Below the pieces are notes generated by a model, which was not told the origin of the DNA, did no database searches, and saw only the letters and a program-made list of their open reading frames with translations. From positions 62,001 to 126,000 of the forward strand of contig JAUIJC010000002.1 of NCBI GenBank assembly GCA_030431525.1: DNA of 64,000 bases. Reading direction: 5' to 3'. The translations under genes were made by a program, and so were the position numbers. This DNA comes from Bacteroidia bacterium (GTDB lineage Bacteria; Bacteroidota; Bacteroidia; Cytophagales; JAAEPT01). This document shows positions 51,901 through 59,019 of the stretch, in pieces; positions within the stretch are counted from its first letter, which is position 1; each line of letters begins with the position of its first letter.

Positions 51901-52668
51901 AGCGAAAACACCTTTTTGCTAGGCTATGTGCTCTTCGATAAACAGGATGGTTTTGCAGAGGTGGATGTGGTGAACGATGCGCAACAAACCATCCAACAGC
52001 GTATTGACGATGGAAGTTTAGTGGTTCCGGCAGGTATCAGCTTCAAGTTTTCAGGGAACTATGAGAACCAAGTGCGTGCCCAAAAACGGCTTTCCATTAT
52101 TGTTCCTGTGGTGCTGGGTGTGGTGTTCTTGATTCTCTATTTCCAGTTCCGTTCGGTCAGCACCTCGCTGATGATTTTCACGGGAATCGCTATGGCCTTT
52201 AGCGGAGCCTTTATGATGCTCTGGCTCTATGGGCAGGATTGGTTCCTGAACGTTTCCGTGTTCGGAGGGAATTTCCGAGAAGTGTTCCAGATGCGGACCA
52301 TCAATCTGAGTGTGGCCGTTTGGGTGGGATTTATCGCCTTGTTTGGCATCGCCACGGACGATGGCGTTTTGATTGGCACCTACCTCGATCAGAGTTTCAA
52401 GAAGCATAATCCTAAGACACTGCAAGAGATTCGGAAAGCGGTGGCCGAAGCAGGGCATCGGCGCATCAAGCCAGCCATCTTGACATCGGCGACCACCTTG
52501 ATAGCCCTCTTGCCGGTGCTTAGCTCAACTGGCCGTGGCTCGGATATTATGATTCCGATGGCCATTCCTGCCTTTGGGGGAATGATTGTGGCCTGCATCA
52601 GTTATTTCATTGTTCCCGTGCTCTATGCTTTGCGCGAGGAACTTCAACTTAAAAAAAGACAATCATGA
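48931..52668 (+). CDS. cusA: CusA/CzcA-type heavy-metal efflux RND transporter
   Basis: 1245 aa, GTG start. Twelve membrane helices with two large periplasmic loops. PVDAIPDIGENQQIVFTEW, GRSPQDIEDQISYPL and IAIAIGTMVDLGIVLSEN are typical of HME-RND pumps. It exports monovalent copper/silver or divalent metals from periplasm or cytoplasm with proton force; Met-rich periplasmic segments and the CusB partner's metal-binding domain favour copper/silver. Residues about 523-562 (TKYGVQSTEPRRLFRSSVLK...) are encoded by a GTAC-family palindromic repeat in frame. Overlaps the next gene by four bases (ATGA). Confidence 0.93.
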   Translation: MLNQIIRFFLYNRLVTALLLVAIVAWGIITAPFGWKVGFLPSDPVPVDAIPDIGENQQIVFTEWKGRSPQDIEDQISYPLTTSLLGIAGVKTIRSSSIFGTSTIFIIFDEDVDFYWSRSRILEKLNSLPKNLLPDGVTPTLGPDATGLGQIFWYTLEGRDKEGNPTGGWDLHEIRSAQDFYVKYGLSAVDGVSEVASIGGYVKEYQVDVNPDAMKAYGISLKQVIKAVKESNRDVGAKTIEINQAEYFVRGLGYVKSVADLEMAVVDVQDNVPIRIKDVAVVHLGPETRRGVLDKDGAEVVGGVVIARYGANPLAVINRVKSKIREISSGLPSKTLSDGRVSQLTVVPFYDRTQLINETLGTLEEALSLEVVITVLVIVVMMLNLRASILVSGLLPIAILLVFVGMRYVGVDANIVALSGIAIAIGTMVDLGIVLSENVLSTMDEHPEKKLVDSIYTASSEVSGAIVTAVSTTIVSFLPVFLMESAEGKLFRPLAWTKTFALVGALIVALLILPTLAYWMFRGSTKYGVQSTEPRRLFRSSVLKKWSESSVLRTLYSVLKKEYLVALCVTYLLAQYWMPLGPDKSLLMNALFVGLLVGLVLGGFYLLERYYLNILSWTLANKGKFLLIPATVMVFGLFVWQGFDSILGFIPKAFDRVGWNVRTTKLWSSMSHEFSGIGQEFMPSLDEGSFLLMPTSMPHAGVEQNKRVVQQLDMLVANIPEVDLVVGKMGRANTAMDPAPISMYENIINYKPEFLVNEKGHRIRFKVDDKDRFILRTGDAISNQDALKQGVQEKDLVPDKHGQYFRNWREHITSPDDIWKEIVKVTKLPGVTSAPKLQPIETRLVMLQTGMRAPMGIKVFGPDLKTIEAFGRELEGILKNVPSVKAEAVFADRIVGKPYLHLNINRSAIARYGLSIEMVQQVIESAIGGMPITTTVEGRERYPVRVRYPRELRDSPDKLAEVLMPTPTDAQVPLGELVDFEYVQGPQAIKSENTFLLGYVLFDKQDGFAEVDVVNDAQQTIQQRIDDGSLVVPAGISFKFSGNYENQVRAQKRLSIIVPVVLGVVFLILYFQFRSVSTSLMIFTGIAMAFSGAFMMLWLYGQDWFLNVSVFGGNFREVFQMRTINLSVAVWVGFIALFGIATDDGVLIGTYLDQSFKKHNPKTLQEIRKAVAEAGHRRIKPAILTSATTLIALLPVLSSTGRGSDIMIPMAIPAFGGMIVACISYFIVPVLYALREELQLKKRQS
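50500..50616. repeat. GTAC-family palindromic repeat, copy 4, in frame inside cusA
   Basis: AGTACAAAGTACGGAGTACAGAGTACAGAG at the left and GTACTTCGTACTCTGTACTCAGTACT at the right (each shown only in part elsewhere) can fold back. About 39 codons of cusA, in the cytoplasmic loop after helix 6, come from it, and the reading frame is kept. Confidence 0.8.
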
Positions 52669-53981
52669 GGGGGACTAACGTAGGGGCGGACCTATGTGTC
52701 CGCCAGAAACATAAGGTAAACCGGCAATTTAGGGCAGACACACAGGTCTGCCCCTACAGGAAACTTCTGCTTTCGGTTTGCTTTTTATTGATGACATGGA
52801 ATGCTTCTGCGCAAACCTTGGATGATTATGTCCAAGAGGCCTTGGAACACAATCCAAGCCTTGAGGCCAGTTACAAAAGCTTTGAGGCGTCCATGCAACG
52901 AGTGGCACAGGCCAAGGGTTTTCCAGATCCTGTCTTGGGTTTTGGGTATTTCATCAGCCCCGTGGAGACAAGGGTTGGTCCGCAACGGGCCAAGTTTTCC
53001 TTGAATCAGATGTTTCCGTGGTTCGGGACGCTTTCAGCCAAACGGGATGTAATGGCCCTGCGTGCCGAGGCTGATTACCAACGGTTTTTGGATGACAGGA
53101 ATATGGTCGTTTTCAAGGTGAAGGGCGCCTATTATCCTTTGCTTGAGCTTGATGAGAAAATCGAATGGCAACAGGAGAATCTCCAGCTATTGACTACTTA
53201 TAGGGAGATGGCTCTGAGCCGTTTTCGGAATGGTCAAGGCACCATGGTTGATGTCCTTCGGGTGGATATGTCCATTGATGACACCAAGATTGAAATCACG
53301 CTTTTGGAACAGCAAAAATGGCCTCTTCAGGTCCAATTCAACCGCCTGTTGAATCGCTCCGACAGTCTGGAAATCATGCATTCGGATAGCCTTGTGATGG
53401 GAGATTCCCTTTCGCTTGGATTGCGAGATAGCCTTATCGCCCAAAATCCAGCTTTGGAACGCATCGAACTAATGCGACAGTCCGCTATCGCCCAGAAAAC
53501 CTTGGCGAGAAAGCAGGGAATGCCACAGCTGGGTGTAGGGGTGGATTATGTGATTGTAGGCAAAAACGAGATGGATGTTCCTGATAACGGACAAGATGTA
53601 CTGATGCCCATGGCGACCATCAGTTTGCCTGTTTTCAGAGGGAAGTATAAGGCGATGAGTGCCGAGGCAGAATTGATGGAGCAGTCTTTTGAGGCCTCCA
53701 AACTGGCCATGGAAAATTCCTTGGTGGTGGATGTAGAGTCTGTGCTCTATGAGCTGGAAAGGTCAAGGCAAACCGTTGCCCTATATGATGAGCAAATCGG
53801 CAGGACTAAACAGGCCGTGACGCTTCTGATTAGTAGTTACAGCACCTCGGGAAATGATTTTGTGGAGGTCCTCCGCATGCAAAAGCAGGCTATCAAGTAT
53901 GAGTTGGCTAAAGCCACTGAACTCAAGAAGTATTGGGTGGCGATGGCCAAGCTGGAGTACCTGATCGGTGAGCCACTGTAA
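52665..53981 (+). CDS. cusC: CusC/TolC-like outer-membrane efflux protein
   Basis: 438 aa. Start ATG overlaps the cusA stop. Residues 3-32 come from a palindromic repeat (52671-52760); after it the signal peptide KLLLSVCFLLMTWNASAQ follows at once, then the outer-membrane factor helices (TLDDYVQEALEHNPSLEASY; FSLNQMFPWFG; SLPVFRGKYKAMSAEAEL). Without the insert the reading would be MRKLLLSVCFLL, a normal signal. The outlet channel of the metal pump. The insert may hamper export unless translation starts downstream. Confidence 0.9.
   Translation: MRGTNVGADLCVRQKHKVNRQFRADTQVCPYRKLLLSVCFLLMTWNASAQTLDDYVQEALEHNPSLEASYKSFEASMQRVAQAKGFPDPVLGFGYFISPVETRVGPQRAKFSLNQMFPWFGTLSAKRDVMALRAEADYQRFLDDRNMVVFKVKGAYYPLLELDEKIEWQQENLQLLTTYREMALSRFRNGQGTMVDVLRVDMSIDDTKIEITLLEQQKWPLQVQFNRLLNRSDSLEIMHSDSLVMGDSLSLGLRDSLIAQNPALERIELMRQSAIAQKTLARKQGMPQLGVGVDYVIVGKNEMDVPDNGQDVLMPMATISLPVFRGKYKAMSAEAELMEQSFEASKLAMENSLVVDVESVLYELERSRQTVALYDEQIGRTKQAVTLLISSYSTSGNDFVEVLRMQKQAIKYELAKATELKKYWVAMAKLEYLIGEPL
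52671..52760. repeat. 90-bp palindromic insert in the 5' end of cusC
   Basis: GTAGGGGCGGACCTATGTGTC ... GACACACAGGTCTGCCCCTAC arms (quoted in part) form an imperfect palindrome. AGG stands on both sides (52668-52670 and 52758-52760), like a 3-bp target duplication. Its length, 90 bp, keeps the frame. Confidence 0.85.
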
Positions 53982-53993
53982 TAATTGAAAAAT

Positions 53994-54089
53994 ACCACGG
54001 AGGTCACTGAGGAATGGAGGGCACAGAGACAGCCTTCTTTGGCATAACATGTCTCCTTCCCTCCATTCCTCTGTGACCTCTGTGGTTAA
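53994..54089. repeat. CCACAGAG-family inverted repeat, copy 4
   Basis: ACCACGGAGGTCACTGAGGA at the left and CCTCTGTGACCTCTGTGGT at the right, inner arms GGAATGGAGGG and CCCTCCATTCC exact. Lies in the cusC-cusB spacer. Confidence 0.88.
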
Positions 54090-54101
54090 AATTGAACTAG
54101 A

Positions 54102-55799
54102 ATGAATGCATTAAAAAATAAATGGTTCCTCGGCATCTCCCTCTTACTCATCGGCTTTATCGCCGGCTATCTCGTCAACGACGGAGGGAAAAATACCGAT
54201 AAACAACACGTTCATGAACAAGAAGCTGGACAGACCATTTGGACCTGTTCCATGCACCCTCAAATCCGAAAAAATGAGGCAGGCGATTGCCCAATTTGTG
54301 GCATGGAGTTGATTCCCCTCGGGGACAAAGAGGAGGCCGGTCCCAATGAGATTCGAATGTCGCCAACTGCCATGCAATTGGCCAATGTGCAGACTTCCAT
54401 CATCGGAAAGGAAACCCCTGTGAAGGAAATTAGGTTGGAAGGAAAAGTTCAACCTGATGAACGTAAACTTCTGACCCAAACCACCCATATAAGTGGACGC
54501 ATCGAGCGCCTATTGGTCAATTATACTGGCGAGCAGGTGCGGAAGGGGCAGGTCTTGGCTTATGTGTATTCGCCTGAATTGGTGACCGCCCAAGAGGAGC
54601 TGTTTCAGGCTTATGCCATTCGCAATGACCAGCCGGAGCTTTATCGGGCTTCCCGCCAGAAACTAAGGAACTGGAAGCTTTCAGAGAAGCAGATTAACGG
54701 GATTCTTCAGGCAGGAAAACCGCGCTTGAACTTCCCGATTTTGGCGGATGTCAGTGGGGTGGTGATTGATCGAAAAGTGAATTTGGGCGACCATGTAAAG
54801 GGCGGACAGCCCTTGTTTGAGATTGCAGATTTGTCTTCCGTCTGGATTCTGTTCGATGTATATGAAAGCGAGCTTTCATGGGTGAAGCAGGGCGATAAAG
54901 TGGAGTTTGTGGTGCAAGGATTACCTGCAAGTGACTTTGAGGGAGAAATCAGTTTTGTTGATCCTGTTATCGATCCCAAGACCCGAGTGGCTAAGGCAAG
55001 GGTGCAGTTCAGTAACAAGAGTGGCCAACTCAAGCCAGAGATGTTTGCCACAGGTATTCTGAAAAGTAAGATTGACGGGGACGAGAATTTGATTGTGGTG
55101 CCCAAGTCTGCTGTCATGTGGACGGGTAAACGCTCTGTGGTGTATGTGAAAACAAGCTCGGATCAGGGAACCAATTTTACGCTTCGGGAAGTGGTGTTGG
55201 GGCCTGTTTTGGGTGAGGGTTATGTGATTGAAAGTGGGCTGTCTGAGGGCGAGGAAATCGCTACGAGCGGAACCTTTAGCATTGATGCATCAGCACAGTT
55301 GGCTGGAAAACCCAGCATGATGATGCAAAAGGAAAAACCCTTGGAGCTGGAAAGGGAAGCCAAGGAAGCCTTGGGCGTGTTGTTTCAAGGGTATCTGAAT
55401 GTGAAGGATGCCTTGTTGATGGATGATTTCAACTTGGCCCAAAAACAGGCAAAAGGCCTTTCCAATGATTTGGAAGAGGTCAGAATGCATTGGTTCAAAG
55501 GGGAATCCCGCAAAACATGGATGAAGTACAGCAATCCTATGGCAAGTGCGCTCTCAGTTATGGAATCCGCGAAAAATTTGGAGGAGGGAAGGGATGCTTT
55601 CCAACTGTTGTCCAACCAGTTTGTCGGTCTGGCCAAGGCCTTTGGTTCACCCTCCACACCGCTCTTTATCCAGCATTGTCCCATGGCTGGGCATAATCAG
55701 GGAGCGGATTGGATTAGTGGTGAGAGGGAAGTGAGGAATCCGTATTTCGGGGAGTCGATGTTGAAGTGTGGTGAGGTGACGGATTCGGTGATGCCTTGA
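54102..55799 (+). CDS. cusB: CusB-type RND periplasmic adaptor with heavy-metal-binding and DUF3347 domains
   Basis: 565 aa. N-terminal helix (about 8-24), heavy-metal-binding domain WTCSMHPQIRKNEAGDCPIC GMELIPL (about 46-73, quoted in two parts), then the adaptor barrel-sandwich (VSGVVIDRKVNLGDHVKGGQPL), and a C-terminal DUF3347 helical domain (from about 425, LFQGYLNVKDALLMDDFNLA) ending with a cysteine-containing HCPMAGHNQGADWIS. Joins CusA and CusC and passes metal to the pump. Confidence 0.92.
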   Translation: MNALKNKWFLGISLLLIGFIAGYLVNDGGKNTDKQHVHEQEAGQTIWTCSMHPQIRKNEAGDCPICGMELIPLGDKEEAGPNEIRMSPTAMQLANVQTSIIGKETPVKEIRLEGKVQPDERKLLTQTTHISGRIERLLVNYTGEQVRKGQVLAYVYSPELVTAQEELFQAYAIRNDQPELYRASRQKLRNWKLSEKQINGILQAGKPRLNFPILADVSGVVIDRKVNLGDHVKGGQPLFEIADLSSVWILFDVYESELSWVKQGDKVEFVVQGLPASDFEGEISFVDPVIDPKTRVAKARVQFSNKSGQLKPEMFATGILKSKIDGDENLIVVPKSAVMWTGKRSVVYVKTSSDQGTNFTLREVVLGPVLGEGYVIESGLSEGEEIATSGTFSIDASAQLAGKPSMMMQKEKPLELEREAKEALGVLFQGYLNVKDALLMDDFNLAQKQAKGLSNDLEEVRMHWFKGESRKTWMKYSNPMASALSVMESAKNLEEGRDAFQLLSNQFVGLAKAFGSPSTPLFIQHCPMAGHNQGADWISGEREVRNPYFGESMLKCGEVTDSVMP

Positions 55800-55804
55800 A
55801 AATC

Positions 55805-55846
55805 AAAAAGTGGCTGGAGGGAGCTCTAGCCACTTTTCATTTTTTA
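55805..55846. terminator. Terminator of the cus operon
   Basis: AAAAAGTGGCT and AGCCACTTTT with a loop, then CATTTTTTAG; overlaps the end of the convergent gene 55837-56139. Confidence 0.85.
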
Positions 55847-56139
55847 GTAAAAACTCCATCTCTGAATTCCATTTCTAATCTCCCGTTTTTCCATCCGTTC
55901 TCGAGAGCAAAATGAATAGAATGAGTAATGAATTTTGGCGTTACAATTTTGGGCTCAAAGTCTGGAGGTCGGTTTTCTGGGTCATTTGCAAATCCCCACA
56001 CATCATACCATCCAAAATCTACAACAAGATGATTTTTAGGATCTTCAATTGAGAAGATTTTTATGTTGCCTTCGAACTTCCAGAGGTACTCTTTTTCATC
56101 AACGACTACTTTTCGCAAGCCTTTTTTTGATATTGCCAT
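55837..56139 (-). CDS. Small hypothetical protein
   Basis: 100 aa soluble, mixed charge. MAISKKGLRKVVVDEKEYLW and VVDFGWYDVWGFANDPENRP, then ENGWKNGRLEMEFRDGVF, give a beta-rich picture with many Trp/Phe. AT-leaning. I recognise no family, though similar small proteins occur next to toxin or immunity genes in Bacteroidetes. Convergent with the cus operon. Confidence 0.65.
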   Translation of the reverse strand: MAISKKGLRKVVVDEKEYLWKFEGNIKIFSIEDPKNHLVVDFGWYDVWGFANDPENRPPDFEPKIVTPKFITHSIHFALENGWKNGRLEMEFRDGVFTKK

Positions 56140-56167
56140 ATATCCTTTACCAAAGGAGAGAGTACTA

Positions 56168-57328
56168 TTACTTCTCTATCAACACCGTCTTAAACTTCTC
56201 CTCAGTTTCCACCCATTCCTTTTCAGGTTCCGAGTCCACAGTAATGCCAGCGCCAGCATAAAGAGCCAGCTTTCCGTTTTGGAATTGGGCGCAACGGATA
56301 TTGACAAACTGTTGCGTTTCCCCTTCGATGTTTACAGGACCGATATGTCCGCAAAACAGCCCGCGTTCATGCGTTTCATTGGTGAGGATAAACGCCTTGG
56401 AGGCTTCCAATGGAGTGCCACAAACAGCTGAGGTAGGGTGGAGGAGGTCAAGCATCTGCTGAGGAAGCTCAGGGTGGTCTACTTCCTTCATGTCCACCGA
56501 GTAGGTAGTTTTCAGATGGAAGAGATTACCAGCCTGAACGGTTCTTGGACCGTGTTCCTCAAATTCACGAAGACGGATTTTCTTGAAGCAGGAGATGATG
56601 TAACGGCTGACAAGCGCCTGTTCCTCAATTTCCTTTTGGCGCCAAACCGCTTCCTTTGGAGAAAGTCCGTTATGGGGCTGTGTACCCGCCAAGGCTACCG
56701 TTTTGAATACCTCGTTTTTGTCCTTAGAAATCAAGATTTCTGGGGTGGCGCCAATCCAAGTGCCGTATTCAGGTGTCGAATGGAGATTGACAAAGGCATT
56801 TGGGTATTGGTCGCAAAGCTTGATGAAATGCTCCATTAGGTCGGGAGCAGATTCTAAAACCCTGACTTTGGAAAGCACCACTTTTTGGAAAAGGTCCTCT
56901 TCCATGGCTTCCACGGCCAAACTTACATTCCCACAGAATTCGTCTTTGCTTGTATTTGTCGTTGGAAAAAGAGTGCCCTTATGCCAACTGAAGGTATCAG
57001 CCTTATCGACTTTTTGTTCCTTCCCAACAATCAGTGAGTAATCATGATTAGCACTGGATACTTGATAAAGTGAGTCGGCCACCAAGCCTTTTGCTTCATG
57101 ACCCTTCGCTTGAAAAGTGTTTAGGGCAAAAGCGTTTTGCAGTTGCAGGTTGTCGAGCGAATGCAATTTTTCATTCTCTTGAATCAACAACTGGAACGCA
57201 TCTTCCTCGGGCATTCGCCAAAGGGCAATGGAATGTCCCTTGGCTAAACTTGATGTAATGAGTGTTTTGAATCCCGTTTTTAAATGTTCGGAAGGGGTGT
57301 TTATAGGGGATGATTTCAACTCGGTCAT
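56168..57328 (-). CDS. menF: Isochorismate synthase (MenF type)
   Basis: 386 aa chorismate-binding enzyme. VVLSKVRVLESA, NAFVNLHSTPEYGTWIGATPE (about 180-200), TVALAGTQPHNG, LLHPTSAVCGTPLEASKAFI (about 288-307) and NETHERGLFCGHIGPVN (about 310) contain the Mg-binding Glu residues and the conserved loop. Converts chorismate to isochorismate, the first step of menaquinone synthesis (or of siderophores). The hotdog thioesterase gene just upstream fits menaquinone. Confidence 0.9.
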   Translation of the reverse strand: MTELKSSPINTPSEHLKTGFKTLITSSLAKGHSIALWRMPEEDAFQLLIQENEKLHSLDNLQLQNAFALNTFQAKGHEAKGLVADSLYQVSSANHDYSLIVGKEQKVDKADTFSWHKGTLFPTTNTSKDEFCGNVSLAVEAMEEDLFQKVVLSKVRVLESAPDLMEHFIKLCDQYPNAFVNLHSTPEYGTWIGATPEILISKDKNEVFKTVALAGTQPHNGLSPKEAVWRQKEIEEQALVSRYIISCFKKIRLREFEEHGPRTVQAGNLFHLKTTYSVDMKEVDHPELPQQMLDLLHPTSAVCGTPLEASKAFILTNETHERGLFCGHIGPVNIEGETQQFVNIRCAQFQNGKLALYAGAGITVDSEPEKEWVETEEKFKTVLIEK

Positions 57329-57429
57329 TTAATTAATATTCGTATTCCAGCTTTTACTTCAAGAGCTTAATTGATTGAAGAAAAGCGTGTTGTGTTTTAG
57401 GAGGTCTTGTGTTGTTCAAAAGGACAGAA

Positions 57430-57523
57430 GCCACTGAGGAAAGGAGGTCACAGAGCTTTGAGATGCGAAAAGGAACGTCTATAGGCCTCCTTTCCTCCTT
57501 ATCTCTGTGTCCTCTGTGGTTAA
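57430..57523. repeat. CCACAGAG-family inverted repeat, copy 5
   Basis: CCACTGAGGAAAGGAGGTCACAG at the left and CTGTGTCCTCTGTGG at the right; inner GGAGGTC / GGCCTCC arms partly pair. Lies between menF and the thioesterase gene. Confidence 0.8.
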
Positions 57524-57541
57524 TTTTCCCAGCTCCACTGT

Positions 57542-57961
57542 TTATTTCTTTTTCACCACAGCCATGGTAAGCCTGCTAATGCAAACCAGTTTTTCCTGTT
57601 CGTCGTGGATGCGGATTTCCCACACATGGGTGCTTTGCCCTATATGAACGGCTGTTGCTTTGCCGTAAACCCAACCGCTTTTCACACCCCTGATATGGTT
57701 GGCATTGACCTCCAAACCAACACAATATTCCTTTTCTTGGTTTACGCAGAGGTTTGCCCCAAGACTCCCCAAGGATTCCGCCAATACTACGGAGGCTCCA
57801 CCGTGCAACATGTTAAAAGGCTGTTGGGTGCGCTCATCCACTGGCATCTTGGCGCAAAGAAAATCCTCGCCAACTTCGGTGTACTCAATGCCCAAGAACT
57901 TGGTCATGTTGGTGTTCAACTTTTCGTTGATGAACGCTGGGGTGAAGTGGGAGGGAATCAT
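57542..57961 (-). CDS. Hotdog-fold thioesterase (DHNA-CoA hydrolase candidate)
   Basis: 139 aa PaaI/MenI-like. FNMLHGGASVVLAESLGSLGANL (about 49-71) holds the His-Gly-Gly active-site loop and the catalytic Glu of the 4HBT clan, followed by VGLEVNANHIRGVKSGWVYGKAT. Because menF is next on the same strand, 1,4-dihydroxy-2-naphthoyl-CoA hydrolysis in menaquinone synthesis is the likely reaction; a general acyl-CoA thioesterase remains possible. Confidence 0.82.
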   Translation of the reverse strand: MIPSHFTPAFINEKLNTNMTKFLGIEYTEVGEDFLCAKMPVDERTQQPFNMLHGGASVVLAESLGSLGANLCVNQEKEYCVGLEVNANHIRGVKSGWVYGKATAVHIGQSTHVWEIRIHDEQEKLVCISRLTMAVVKKK

Positions 57962-58064
57962 AGGAGAAGGCTTAGTGTGGCTTCGCTATTGGCGTTTAGA
58001 TAAACTACCTTTGAGCTAAAGGTCAGTGTCAAATTTTATGAACAATGGCCTTTGCAAGTGGTCA

Positions 58065-58097
58065 TCATTGTACTTAATACTTTGTACTCGATACTTC
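58065..58097. repeat. GTAC-family repeat, copy 5 (half)
   Basis: TCATTGTACTTAATACTTTGTACTCGATAC matches the right half of copy 2 (14153-14188) with few changes. Lies in the 204-base spacer between the thioesterase and the phosphatase. Confidence 0.7.
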
Positions 58098-58165
58098 GAA
58101 ATGGAATCTTTTCCTTTTTATCGATGTAACACTTAAGATGTTTCTACAATAAATCTACGACAAAT

Positions 58166-58798
58166 ATGGGGCGCAAGAAAATATACCTTGTTAGACACGG
58201 TCAGACTGATTACAACCTGAAGGGAATCATCCAAGGGGGAAAAGTGGACGCCCCATTGAACGAGACGGGTAGGGCGCAGGCCTCGGCATTTTATGAGGCT
58301 TACGCAGATGTGCCCTTTGATCGCATTTTTACTTCCGCCCTTGTGCGCACACATCAATCAGTACAGCAGTTTATTTCATCAAATATTCCGCATGAGATTC
58401 ATGAGGGCCTGAATGAAATCAGCTGGGGAAAGCACGACGGCAAGATGAATGCCGACGATCCATATTACTGGGACGTGGTTGGAAGATGGGATGAAGGAGA
58501 GGTGGATTTGCGCCCAGAAGAGGGGGAAAGTCCATCGGACGTGGCCGAGAAGCAAAAATTGGTGATTGATCATTTATTGTCCGAGGACAAGGATGAACAG
58601 GTTTTGGTGTGCATGCACGGTCGGGCCATGAGAATTTTATTGTGTTGGCTGACGGGCAAGGATTTGTCTGAAATGGACAGCTTTAAGCACCACAATCTCG
58701 GGCTTTATGTCTTGGTTTATGAACAAGGAAAATGGGAGGTTGAAACCCATAACGATTTGACTCACTTGGAGAAAGAAAAGGGGTTGTTGGTGAAATAA
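58166..58798 (+). CDS. Histidine phosphatase (phosphoglycerate mutase-like)
   Basis: 210 aa. LVRHGQTDYNLKGIIQGG is the RHG phosphohistidine motif, and VCMHGRAMRILLCWL carries the second catalytic His; the Glu lies in NEISWGKHDG. Cofactor-dependent mutases are longer and have other substrate residues, so this is more likely a phosphatase (CobC/GpmB-like) of unknown substrate. The spacer after it (58799-59019) shows no gene. Confidence 0.9.
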   Translation: MGRKKIYLVRHGQTDYNLKGIIQGGKVDAPLNETGRAQASAFYEAYADVPFDRIFTSALVRTHQSVQQFISSNIPHEIHEGLNEISWGKHDGKMNADDPYYWDVVGRWDEGEVDLRPEEGESPSDVAEKQKLVIDHLLSEDKDEQVLVCMHGRAMRILLCWLTGKDLSEMDSFKHHNLGLYVLVYEQGKWEVETHNDLTHLEKEKGLLVK

Positions 58799-59019
58799 AG
58801 CAGGTGAGCCTTCTCAATATTGGGGAGGCTTTCTTGTTTATGGAAGGATTCATTCCTGCCTTATTCCAAGCCACTCGGCGAAAGCAAATTCCCTTCGGGC
58901 TTGTCAAACATTCCCAAATGGGTTAATTTTGACGCCATTATTCATGGGCTTCGTATGTCCGTGCTAGTTTGAAAATCGTTGGGTCATCGTGACCCGTTCA
59001 AAAACCATATTGCAGTACA

